Positions 23,656 to 32,009 of a DNA stretch of 64,000 nt are shown here, in pieces. Both the position numbers and the translations under genes were made by a program. The stretch's first letter is position 1; every line of letters starts with the position of its first letter. The notes under the pieces are model-generated. The model did not search any database and was not told the origin of the DNA. It saw only the letters and a list, made by a program, of their open reading frames with translations. The DNA is from Pseudomonas frederiksbergensis (lineage in GTDB: Bacteria > Pseudomonadota > Gammaproteobacteria > Pseudomonadales > Pseudomonadaceae). The DNA lies in contig NZ_MOBP01000013.1 in assembly GCF_003732665.1 (NCBI RefSeq), forward strand, positions 124,001 through 188,000. The letters are read 5' to 3'.

Positions 23656-25409
23656 TGCACCCGTTGCGCGAGGGATACGGTGAAGATCCCCCATTCATCC
23701 ACACGCTGGGTGATCTTGCGGAAACCCGCTGCTTCCACCAGTTGATCCATTTCCGCCTGGCTGCGCCGACGCATCACCCAGGCCTGGCCCTGGCGGTGAC
23801 TGGTGAGGGCGCGGGCAATCAGTTCCAGTTGCGGGTGCCACGGCTGGCCGGTGTAGACCAGATAACCACCGGGCTCCACCGCTTCGGCCAGACCGGCCAG
23901 CGAACCGCCGACCATCGTGTTGTCGGCGAACAATTCGTACAGCCCGGACACCACTGCCAGGGTTGGTTTTGGGTCCAGCGCGGCGAGGTCGGCGCGGTCA
24001 AACGCGTCACCCTTCACGAATTGCGCGATGTCGCCCAGGCCTTTATCGCGGATCAATGCGCCACCGTCGCGCACGTTGATGTCGCTGTAGTCGCGCAGCA
24101 GGATCGATTCCGGCAACGGGCTCACGCCCTGCAACGCTTCGAGAATGTAGCGGCCATGACCGGCGGCGATGTCGACGATGCGCACCGGGCGACCTTCGTC
24201 GCGCAGCTTGGTCATGGTCAGGCGCAGCAGTTCTTCGACGTTGAGTTTGCGCTGGCGAATGCCGCGCCAGCCGATGGAGTTCAGGTAATTCTGGTCAATC
24301 ATCCGCCCGAGCCCGCCCTTGCCGGTGGGCTGGTTGCGGTACACGTAGTCGAGGGTGCTGCCGGAGTCGAAACCGGTGTCGAAGCCGAGTTTCACGCCCT
24401 CGGACAGTTTGCTGCCCAAACGCATGCTGGCGCGGGTCATGCGCCAGTACAGGTCACGCAGCGAGTTGTGTGGCAGCGGCGCGGCGAGGGATTCGGATTC
24501 GGCGCAGGTCAGGCCGATCTTGTCGGCGTCGAGCAGCGAGGCGCGGTCCAGCGGGTAGTCGAAGTTTTGCAGGATAAAACGCTTGGCGCTGGCCACGGCC
24601 ACGGCGCGATCACGTTCGCCGAGGGTGTCGTGGAAGAAGCCCGGAAGGATGTGTTTCTCTTTTTTCAGGCTGCCCAGGCGTTCGAAAAACTGTTCCTGAG
24701 GTTTGCGGTGCACCACAAAGTCCGAGCCGGAAATCAGCAACTGGGTCGGCACCTGGATTGCCTGGGCATCGGCCACCACGCGGTCGGCGGCTTCGTACAA
24801 GCCGAGCAACACATTTACCGAAATCGCCTTGGTGATCAGCGGATCGCTGTCGTAGGATGCCACGCGTTCCGGGTCGTGGCTGAGGAACCTGGCCTTGACG
24901 TAGCTGTTGACGAAAAAGTTGCCGCGAAACTTGCGCATCAACCCCAGGCCGGGGCGGGCGAACGGCACGTAGAGCTTGACCTTGAACGCTGGCGAGGCGA
25001 GCACCAGGGCGCGGATGCGCGGCGCGTAGTCATGGACCCAGGTCGAGACGATCACGGCGCCGACGCTCTGGGCGATCACCGCCATGTTTTCTTCGTCGAT
25101 CTGGTGGACGGTGTTCAGGTGATCGCAGAACGTCTGCACATCGCGCACGCTGGTGGCGAAACTCGGGCTGTCGCCCCGAGCACCGGGCGACTGGCCATGG
25201 CCCCGGGCATCCCAGGCAAAGAAGTCGAAACCCGGCAGATCCAGTTCATCCACCAGGTGGGCGATGCGCCCGGAGTGTTCATGGCCGCGATGAAACAGCA
25301 GCACAGCCTTGCGCGACTCGCCCGGATGGGCGGCGGTGGCCGGCCAGTGACGGTAGAACAGCTCGACGCCGTCGTGGGTGGTGAAGGTCTGATTCTGGGT
25401 TTCGCGCAT
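23652..25409 (-). CDS. ynbC: Bifunctional alpha/beta hydrolase / SAM methyltransferase (YnbC-like)
   Basis: The protein of 585 aa has an N-terminal alpha/beta hydrolase and a C-terminal methyltransferase-like domain. The hydrolase shows FAWDARGHGQSPG, the nucleophile elbow IAQSVGAVIV, and a late GFFHDTLGE histidine. The methyltransferase-like domain shows VRIVDIAAGHGRYILEAL around residue 400 and later GGYLVYTGQPWHPQ. This two-domain pairing is that of E. coli YnbC. The ATG at 25409 has GGAG six bases before it; another ATG at 25419-25421 would add four residues. It follows the CDP-alcohol transferase by 28 bases and overlaps the YnbD-like gene. Substrate unknown; a lysophospholipase-like or headgroup-modifying step is plausible. 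Confidence 0.8.
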   Translation of the reverse strand: MRETQNQTFTTHDGVELFYRHWPATAAHPGESRKAVLLFHRGHEHSGRIAHLVDELDLPGFDFFAWDARGHGQSPGARGDSPSFATSVRDVQTFCDHLNTVHQIDEENMAVIAQSVGAVIVSTWVHDYAPRIRALVLASPAFKVKLYVPFARPGLGLMRKFRGNFFVNSYVKARFLSHDPERVASYDSDPLITKAISVNVLLGLYEAADRVVADAQAIQVPTQLLISGSDFVVHRKPQEQFFERLGSLKKEKHILPGFFHDTLGERDRAVAVASAKRFILQNFDYPLDRASLLDADKIGLTCAESESLAAPLPHNSLRDLYWRMTRASMRLGSKLSEGVKLGFDTGFDSGSTLDYVYRNQPTGKGGLGRMIDQNYLNSIGWRGIRQRKLNVEELLRLTMTKLRDEGRPVRIVDIAAGHGRYILEALQGVSPLPESILLRDYSDINVRDGGALIRDKGLGDIAQFVKGDAFDRADLAALDPKPTLAVVSGLYELFADNTMVGGSLAGLAEAVEPGGYLVYTGQPWHPQLELIARALTSHRQGQAWVMRRRSQAEMDQLVEAAGFRKITQRVDEWGIFTVSLAQRVQ

Positions 25410-25437
25410 TGCATGCTCCATATGCTGGGGTAGGGCC

Positions 25438-26061
25438 TTAGGCCGAGGGTGCGTTTTCCTGCACTTCTTTGAGGCCCTGACGGACCCGGTTGACCAAGGT
25501 GTAAGCCAGCAGGACGGCGATCACCCCAAACACAACGTTAATCCACACCGCGCTGATCCAGCCAATGGCGATGCCGGTGGCCAAAACACCGAGTACAAAT
25601 GCACGATCACTTTTGCCCATCGGCCCGTCATACCGGCGCGATGCACCGACCATCGGCCCAAGCACGCCACTGTACTCGCTGAACAGCGCCAGCAGCGTGA
25701 CCAACAGCACAATCAACACGCTCACGTCGGGAATCAGCGCAAACGGCAGGATCAGCGCACAGTCGGCGACGATATCGCACAGTTCATTGAGGTAGGCGCC
25801 CAGGCGCGATTGCTGGCCGAATTCCCGGGCGAGCATGCCGTCGATGGCGTTCAGCGCCATGCGCAGGATCATCCACAGCGGAATCAATACAAACACCCAA
25901 AGATGCTGGGCGAAACAGGCAATCGCAACGCCCACCACCAGCGAAATCACCCCGGCCAGCACGGTGATTTGGTTGGCGGTGGTGCCGTTATCGAACAATC
26001 GCTGCACCAACGGACGCAACAGGTTCTGGAACGCCGGTTTAAGCTGGTAAATGGAGGGCAT
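25438..26061 (-). CDS. ynbA: CDP-alcohol phosphatidyltransferase (YnbA-like)
   Basis: The 207-aa membrane protein carries the complete CDP-alcohol phosphotransferase motif DG-x2-AR-x8-G-x3-D-x3-D (the run from DGMLAREFGQ to NELCDIVAD, about residues 74-99). It has about six hydrophobic helices. It transfers a phosphatidyl group from CDP-diacylglycerol to an alcohol; the alcohol cannot be read from the sequence. It is the first gene of the minus-strand lipid operon, whose last gene would make CDP-diacylglycerol. The operon promoter must lie in 26062-26208, shared with a divergent LysR gene. Confidence 0.88.
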   Translation of the reverse strand: MPSIYQLKPAFQNLLRPLVQRLFDNGTTANQITVLAGVISLVVGVAIACFAQHLWVFVLIPLWMILRMALNAIDGMLAREFGQQSRLGAYLNELCDIVADCALILPFALIPDVSVLIVLLVTLLALFSEYSGVLGPMVGASRRYDGPMGKSDRAFVLGVLATGIAIGWISAVWINVVFGVIAVLLAYTLVNRVRQGLKEVQENAPSA

Positions 26062-26208
26062 CGGGGGGATGGTCTCGGCAATTGAACGGGTGAACGTTCA
26101 GGGTTATACGTCACAATAATCAGAATGCCAGTAAAACCCATCTTCCAGCGAAATCCAGGTCCGATCGGACATTGTTGGCTCGCGATTGTTGTGCTCAGGA
26201 GTTCACCG

Positions 26209-27108
26209 ATGGACCGCTTTCAGGAAATGCAGGTGTTCGCCGCCGTCGCCCAGGACCAAGGCTTCTCGGCGGCGGCGCGCCGTTTGGGAATGTCGGCGGC
26301 CAGCGTCACCCGCGCAGTGGCGGCGCTGGAGCAACGCATCGGCACGCCGTTGCTGACGCGCACCACCCGCAGCGTGCATCTGAGCGAGGCGGGCCAGCGT
26401 TACCTGGAGGACTGCCGCAGAATCCTCGTCGAGGTGCAGGAAGCCGAGGATTCCGCCGCCGGCAGCCACACCCAGCCCCGTGGGCAATTGACGGTCACGG
26501 CGCCGGTCTTGTTCGGTGAGCTGTTTGTCACGCCGTTGATGGTCAATTACCTCAATCAGTTCCCTGACGTCACGATCAACGGCTTGCTGGTGGATCGCGT
26601 GGTGAGCATGGTCGAGGAGGGCATCGATGTCGCTGTGCGCATCGGCGAGTTGCCCGACAGCAACCAGCACGCGATTCGGGTCGGCGAGGTGCGACGGGTG
26701 ATCTGCGCATCGCCGGGCTATCTCGACACCCATGGCCGGCCCCGGCACCCGCAAGATTTGACCGGCGCGCCGGTGGTGGCCACGTCCTCCATCGGGCAAC
26801 TCAGGAGTTGGCCGTTCCTGGATAAAGGCCAGCCCCTCAGCGTGCGTCCGGAGCCACGGCTGGTGGTCACCGCCAATCAGGCAGCGATCACTGCGGCAAG
26901 TCTGGGGTTGGGCCTGACGCGGGTGCTTTCCTATCAAGTGGCGAGCAAAGTCGCGAGCGGTGAGCTGGAAATCGTGTTGGCGGAGTTCGAGTTGCCGCCG
27001 CTGCCGATCCACATCGTGTACCAGGGCGGGCGCAAGGCCCCGGCGCGGATTCGCAGTTTTGTGGATTTTGCGGTGCAGGCGCTGCGTGATCACCCGGCCT
27101 TAAGGTAA
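26209..27108 (+). CDS. LysR-family transcriptional regulator
   Basis: A 299-aa LysR protein: N-terminal helix-turn-helix (MDRFQEMQVFAAVAQDQGFSAAARRLGMSAASVTRAVAALE) and a periplasmic-binding-like effector domain from about residue 90 (GQLTVTAPVLFGELFVTPLM). The ATG at 26209 follows CAGGAG; an upstream ATG at 26125 would give a non-conserved extension. It is divergent from the lipid operon and upstream of a glutathione transferase and an oxidoreductase fusion, which are the likely targets. A REP pair separates it from those genes. Confidence 0.9.
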   Translation: MDRFQEMQVFAAVAQDQGFSAAARRLGMSAASVTRAVAALEQRIGTPLLTRTTRSVHLSEAGQRYLEDCRRILVEVQEAEDSAAGSHTQPRGQLTVTAPVLFGELFVTPLMVNYLNQFPDVTINGLLVDRVVSMVEEGIDVAVRIGELPDSNQHAIRVGEVRRVICASPGYLDTHGRPRHPQDLTGAPVVATSSIGQLRSWPFLDKGQPLSVRPEPRLVVTANQAAITAASLGLGLTRVLSYQVASKVASGELEIVLAEFELPPLPIHIVYQGGRKAPARIRSFVDFAVQALRDHPALR

Positions 27109-27119
27109 GGCGCAAAACC

Positions 27120-27211
27120 TGTAGGAGCGAAGCTTGCTCGCGAAAGCGATTGATCATTCAACATCGCTGTTGGCTGACCTACCGCATTCGCGAGCAAGCT
27201 TTGCTCCTACA
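27120..27211. repeat. REP pair (inverted Pseudomonas REP elements)
   Basis: TGTAGGAGCGAAGCTTGCTC (from 27120) faces its near-complement ending CTTTGCTCCTACA (to 27211), with about 45 bases between. This is a standard Pseudomonas REP doublet in the 247-base gap between the LysR gene and the GST gene; nothing else is seen in the gap. Confidence 0.9.
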
Positions 27212-27355
27212 GGGGAAAGCGTGTTGGTTTATTGCGCTGAGTGAAACAATGGATTGCATCTGCTGGTAATTCTGTTGTTTTGGCAATAGGTAGATGATGC
27301 GTGCCATCGGTGCTGATCATTTCCTGATCGGCGCCACCACCCAGCGGAGCCGCTC

Positions 27356-27982
27356 ATGCACGCCATCAAACTCTACAACTTTCCCCGCTCCGGCCATGCT
27401 CACCGTGCCGAGTTGATGCTGTCCCTGCTGCAACTGCCGACCGAGCTGATCCTCGTCGATCTGGCCAACGGCGCGCACAAGCAGCCGGAGTTCTTGGCAC
27501 TCAACCCCTTTGGCCAGGTGCCGGTGCTGGATGATCAAGGCGTGGTGCTGGCCGATTCCAACGCGATCCTGATGTACCTGGCGCAGAAATATGGCAATGG
27601 CCGCTGGTTGCCGACCGACCCGGTCGGTGCCGCCAAGGTGCAGCGCTGGTTGTCGGTGGCGGCGGGGCAAATTGCCTTTGGCCCGGCCCGGGCGCGGCTG
27701 ATTACGGTGTTTGGCGCGTCTTATAACGCTGAGGAAGTGATCGCTCGCTCCCACGACCTGCTCAAAGTGATGGATCAGGAACTGGCCCACTCCGAGTACT
27801 TGGTGGGCAATGAGCCGACCATCGCCGACGTTGCGGCCTACAGCTACATCGCCCATGCGCCGGAAGGCAACGTGTCCCTGGCCGATTACGCCAACGTGCG
27901 TGCCTGGCTGGCGCGGATCGAAGCCTTGCCCGGGTTTGTCGGCATGCCGCGCACCGCCGTCGGCCTGCAACAAAGCGCCTGA
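27356..27982 (+). CDS. Glutathione S-transferase family protein
   Basis: A 208-aa GST. The N-terminal thioredoxin-like domain has LYNFPRSGHAHRAELML, the cis-proline segment GQVPVLDD and DSNAILMYLAQKY for glutathione binding. The C-terminal helical domain has the EPTIADVAAYSY capping motif. A serine at the catalytic position (PRSGH) suggests a beta/theta/nu-like class. It lies 48 bases before the oxidoreductase fusion and downstream of a LysR regulator, suggesting a small detoxification or xenobiotic-response unit. Confidence 0.9.
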   Translation: MHAIKLYNFPRSGHAHRAELMLSLLQLPTELILVDLANGAHKQPEFLALNPFGQVPVLDDQGVVLADSNAILMYLAQKYGNGRWLPTDPVGAAKVQRWLSVAAGQIAFGPARARLITVFGASYNAEEVIARSHDLLKVMDQELAHSEYLVGNEPTIADVAAYSYIAHAPEGNVSLADYANVRAWLARIEALPGFVGMPRTAVGLQQSA

Positions 27983-28030
27983 CACTCTTGAGCTGTTCAC
28001 ACTGCGCCCGGGCGCAGGGGAGAAGCCGTT

Positions 28031-30061
28031 ATGGAACATTCACCGTGGCACGCTGGCGAGAAACAGTTGCAGGAGCATGTGGGTGTTGCCGAGCGAATGG
28101 AAACCCTGGGCCGCCGGGTGATTCGCAGCGAAATGCCGGACCAGCATCGCCAGTTCTATCAGCAACTGCCGTTCATGCTGTACGGCGCGGTCGATGCCGA
28201 TGGTCATCCCTGGGCGAGCATTCTCGAAGGGCCACCGGGCTTCGCGCACTCTCCTGACCCTGCCGGGTTGCAGTTCGAACGCTTGCCGGCCGCTGACGAC
28301 CCGGCGCAATTGCACGCCGGGGACGCCATTGGGTTGCTGGGCATCGAGTTGCACACCCGGCGCCGCAACCGGCTCAACGGCCGGGTGGGCGCCATGACGG
28401 CCAACGGCTTCGGCGTCTCGGTGGAACAGTCGTACGGTAACTGCCCGCAATACATTCAATTGCGGCAGTTTCGGTCGGTGCCGCTGGCGGACCCATCGAC
28501 CCGCATCGCGCAACACCTCGACGGGCTGGATGACGCCGCCCGGGCGATGATCGCCCAGGCCGATACCTTGTTCGTTGCCAGCTATGTGGACGTCGATGAC
28601 CGTCGTTCGGTGGACGTTTCCCATCGTGGCGGCCAGCCCGGTTTTGTTCGTGTCGAGGGCAATCGCCTGACTATCCCGGACTTTGCCGGCAATCTGTTTT
28701 TCAACACCCTGGGCAACCTGCTGGTCAATCCCAGGGCCGGGTTGCTGTTTATCGATTTCAATTCTGGCGACCTGCTGCACCTCAGCGGTCGTGCTGAAGT
28801 CATCCTCGACGGCCCGCAAATCGAGGCCTTCCAGGGTGCCGAGCGCTTGTGGACGCTGGAGGTGGAACGTGTCGTGCGACGCCCGGCGGCGTTGGCCCTG
28901 CGCTGGCGTTTCGATGGGATGTCGCCCAACAGTTTGATGACCGGCACTTGGGAGCAAGCCGCCGCGCGTCTGCAAGCCCAGGCCTTGGGCGATGCCTGGC
29001 GGCCGCTGCGGGTGGCGCGCATCGAAGCGGAGAGCCAGAACATCCGCTCGATCTATCTGGAGCCCGCCGACGGTGCCGGGTTGCCGGTGTTCCAGGCCGG
29101 GCAGCATTTACCGCTGCGCTTCAAGATTGGCGATGACGTGCATATCCGCACCTACAGCCTGTCGAGTGCGCCGTCCGATGATTTTTTCCGCATCAGCGTG
29201 AAGCGCGACGGCTTGGTGTCTTCCCACCTGCATGAACAAATCCGCGTCGGCGATGTGCTGGAAGCCCGGGCGCCCCAAGGGCACTTCACCGTGGCGCCCC
29301 ATGAGCGTCGGCCATTAGTGTTGTTGGCCGCTGGGGTCGGCATTACGCCGCTGCTGTCGATGGTGCGCGAGGTGGTTTATCAGGGCTGGCGCACCCGACG
29401 CATCCGGCCGACCTGGCTCTTCCAGAGTTCGCGCAGCTTGGCGGATCAACCGTTCCGCGCCGAACTGGATCGTTTACTGGAAGGCGCCGGCGACACGGTG
29501 CGTGTGGTGCGCCTGCTCAGCCAACCGGAAGCCGAGGCGCGGGAGGGCGAGGATTTTGACCTCACTGGACGCATCGATATGGCGTTGCTGCACGGCATGC
29601 TGGAGGTCGAGGATTTCGACGAAGTGGATTTTGTCCTGTGCGGACCGGGCGCCTTTACCCAAGGCATGTACGACAGCCTGCGGGAACTGGATATCCACGA
29701 TTCAAGGATTCACGCCGAGACCTTTGGCCCCTCGACCTTGCGTCGGCGGTTGGACCCGGATGCCATCGTCATCGAACAACCGCCAGCCGCGACGACGTCG
29801 GTGCCGGTGGTGTTCCAGCGTTCGGCCAAAGAGGCGCGCTGGCAACCGGACGGTGGCAGCTTGCTGGAGTTGGCGGAAAGTCGTGGCTTGCGCCCGGAAT
29901 TCAGTTGCCGTGGTGGGTCGTGCGGGACCTGCAAGACCCGGTTGATCAGCGGCCAGGTGAATTATCCACAGCCTCCCGCCGAGGTGCCGGATGAGGGGCA
30001 GGTGCTGATTTGTTGTGCGATTCCGGCCAGGAGTTTGGAGCCGTTGGTATTGGATTTGTAA
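28031..30061 (+). CDS. Three-module PPOX-like / ferredoxin reductase / 2Fe-2S ferredoxin fusion
   Basis: The 676-aa protein has three parts. Residues 1-310 resemble the flavin-binding pyridoxamine-phosphate-oxidase split barrel (FMLYGAVDADGHPWASILEG, PGFVRVEGNRLTIPDFAGN). Residues about 320-560 form an FAD/NAD ferredoxin-reductase module (RTYSLSSAP for FAD, LLAAGVGITPLLSM for the nucleotide, FVLCGPGAF). The last 90 residues are a plant-type 2Fe-2S ferredoxin (CRGGSCGTCKTR with a distal CC). Electrons would pass from NAD(P)H through FAD to the cluster and the N-terminal flavin site; the substrate is unknown. It probably forms a unit with the GST upstream. Confidence 0.85.
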   Translation: MEHSPWHAGEKQLQEHVGVAERMETLGRRVIRSEMPDQHRQFYQQLPFMLYGAVDADGHPWASILEGPPGFAHSPDPAGLQFERLPAADDPAQLHAGDAIGLLGIELHTRRRNRLNGRVGAMTANGFGVSVEQSYGNCPQYIQLRQFRSVPLADPSTRIAQHLDGLDDAARAMIAQADTLFVASYVDVDDRRSVDVSHRGGQPGFVRVEGNRLTIPDFAGNLFFNTLGNLLVNPRAGLLFIDFNSGDLLHLSGRAEVILDGPQIEAFQGAERLWTLEVERVVRRPAALALRWRFDGMSPNSLMTGTWEQAAARLQAQALGDAWRPLRVARIEAESQNIRSIYLEPADGAGLPVFQAGQHLPLRFKIGDDVHIRTYSLSSAPSDDFFRISVKRDGLVSSHLHEQIRVGDVLEARAPQGHFTVAPHERRPLVLLAAGVGITPLLSMVREVVYQGWRTRRIRPTWLFQSSRSLADQPFRAELDRLLEGAGDTVRVVRLLSQPEAEAREGEDFDLTGRIDMALLHGMLEVEDFDEVDFVLCGPGAFTQGMYDSLRELDIHDSRIHAETFGPSTLRRRLDPDAIVIEQPPAATTSVPVVFQRSAKEARWQPDGGSLLELAESRGLRPEFSCRGGSCGTCKTRLISGQVNYPQPPAEVPDEGQVLICCAIPARSLEPLVLDL

Positions 30062-30106
30062 TCAGCGTTTTTGCGTCAACCAGTGCGGGGCTTGAGAAAC
30101 CGCGTA

Positions 30107-31483
30107 TTAAGGGTAATTTGCATGTCGCCTCTGTGTCTCCACCAGCATTGGCTGAAGATTGCGCAGAGTGCGTTCGGTCATTTGCTCGCTGGCTTCACGC
30201 CAGTTGATCCAGTGCCAATCCGCGACGTCACGGGCAGCCGGGAATTGGCCGCTGCTTTCGAGACGGGCCACCAGGTCCGCCAGGCTTTGCGGCTCGGCCA
30301 GATCGAAGTAGGCCATGAACTCCCCGCCGATTTCGCGGAAGACTGGAATATCGCTGCCCATCGCCGGTAAGCCGCGCTGCATGGCTTCCACCAATGGGAG
30401 GCCAAAGCCTTCGACCCAGGACGGAAACACCAGTGAACTGGCGTGGGAGTAGGCGTATTCGAGGCTGGTGTCGCTCAAGTCGTTGAACATGAACAGCCGT
30501 TTGTTCAGCTGTGGATGGTTGCGCACCCGGCTGAGCAGTGCATCGCACTTCCAGCCGATGTGCCCGGCGATGCACAAGCGGGCATTTGAACCTGATGCCC
30601 AAGCGAGATCGAAGGCGTCAAGCAGGAAGGCGTGGTTCTTGCGCGGTTCGATGGTGCTGACCATCAGGAACACCGGATCCGCCGTTTCGAACATTCGACT
30701 CAGGCGCGGCTCGACAATGGCGTTGGCTTCACGCAGGTCCAGTTCGGAGCCAAGGTGAAAATAGTCGAACCACAGTTCATTGGCTTTGCCGGGCCCCACC
30801 CGGCGCTGCAATTCCTTACGAACCTGGTCGCACACCGTGGCGGAAATGGCCACGTAACCGTCGGCGGTCCGGCTGATCCAGTCGAACCACTCTTTGAAAA
30901 CCTGCACCGGTCGCGCGTCGTAAAACTGCGGGTGAGTCAGCGGAATCAAGTCGTAGATCACCGACACGATACCGACGCCATCGCGCTTGAGTTGTTCGGC
31001 CCACGGGAAGAAGTCGGGGTGCCAGGAAGAATCCAGCAGCACCAGTTGATCCCCCGGCTGATGCTGCAGCGGCGCGCAGCGCTTGGGCAGTTGATACTGG
31101 TTGACCCGGTCGATCAGCCGCAGCGGCACGCTGAAACAGGCCAGTGCTGTCAGGCGGTAAGCCACGTACAGCAGGCGTCGTGCAAATTTTGAGGTGCAGC
31201 GTTTGTCGAGACGCTGGTGCAGTTGCCAGAAGTGATGGGCGACGTGTTCCAACCGGCCGGCGAACGTCATCATCCAATCGAAAAACGGTATGTTCAAAGC
31301 ACCAAGCTTGAGCACCCGATAGAGTTTGCCCTTGAGCATCACAACCGGAATGCACTCCACGCCGTTCATGCTTTTGGGCAGTTGATTGACGACGTTGCGC
31401 ACCACACGCTGAATACCCGAATTGACCTTGGGGTGCTGGAATACGTGGGTGCACTCTACCAATAGACGGATCATAGCGAGCAT
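30107..31483 (-). CDS. GT4-type glycosyltransferase
   Basis: The 458-aa protein has a GT-B fold in two halves. The C-terminal half has the family-1/4 signatures MVSTIEPRKNHAFLLDAF and the E-x7-E motif WVEGFGLPLVEAM, followed by GSDIPVFREIGGE. It probably adds a sugar to a surface polysaccharide or LPS glycan using a nucleotide sugar. ATGs at 31483 and 31474 are both plausible; the long upstream in-frame extension to 31717 is not conserved-looking and has no support. It is divergent from the four-gene glycan operon to its right. Confidence 0.85.
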   Translation of the reverse strand: MLAMIRLLVECTHVFQHPKVNSGIQRVVRNVVNQLPKSMNGVECIPVVMLKGKLYRVLKLGALNIPFFDWMMTFAGRLEHVAHHFWQLHQRLDKRCTSKFARRLLYVAYRLTALACFSVPLRLIDRVNQYQLPKRCAPLQHQPGDQLVLLDSSWHPDFFPWAEQLKRDGVGIVSVIYDLIPLTHPQFYDARPVQVFKEWFDWISRTADGYVAISATVCDQVRKELQRRVGPGKANELWFDYFHLGSELDLREANAIVEPRLSRMFETADPVFLMVSTIEPRKNHAFLLDAFDLAWASGSNARLCIAGHIGWKCDALLSRVRNHPQLNKRLFMFNDLSDTSLEYAYSHASSLVFPSWVEGFGLPLVEAMQRGLPAMGSDIPVFREIGGEFMAYFDLAEPQSLADLVARLESSGQFPAARDVADWHWINWREASEQMTERTLRNLQPMLVETQRRHANYP

Positions 31484-32009
31484 TCCGGAGCAGTCGAACC
31501 GGTGCGCATGGTCATGCGGCAGTCTTTGATATGTTGTTCTGCGAGTCCAGTCAGACCCTTTACGAACAGACGCTTTTTCAAACAGCGGCCCCTTGGTTAT
31601 ACATTTCGTCCATCCCCCTACAGGCTTTGCGGAGATGTCTGACGGACCGGTTGGATTCAGGTGCGTAAGACAGGCGAAATGATTTGTTGTAGTTGTTTGG
31701 TAGCCAATTTGTGCCAATTGCTCGGCAATTTCAACAGGTCCAACCGTGACCGGTCAGTTCTCATTCAGCGTAGCTTGATTTTTCTCGCTGGGCGGTTCAC
31801 GAATCCTCAACGGATGTGTTTAGAATGCACCTCGTCACGATTACTCAAGGTTCGGCCGGGTTGTTTTGAAACCTCCCGAAGCTGACCATTAAAACAAGAA
31901 CGTAGACGGGCAAGAAGACGATGGGCGAGGGCCGGTAAAACCGACTTGATCCGTCGCTTTGCCGTCATAGAGTGAGGCTGCCGGGATGGCAGTTTCATCG
32001 TGGAATGCC
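31484..32009. other. 526-base divergent intergenic region of the glycan cluster
   Basis: No gene is supported here. It separates the minus-strand glycosyltransferase from the plus-strand glycan operon and must carry both promoters. It is visibly richer in A/T than the surrounding genes, with runs such as GATTTGTTGTAGTTGTTTGG. I found no confident -35/-10 pair, terminator or repeat. Confidence 0.5.

Noticed and set aside
23655..25433. 592-codon plus-strand frame opposite the YnbC-like gene
   Set aside because: The minus-strand reading has clear hydrolase and methyltransferase motifs and operon overlaps; the plus-strand frame is a shadow.
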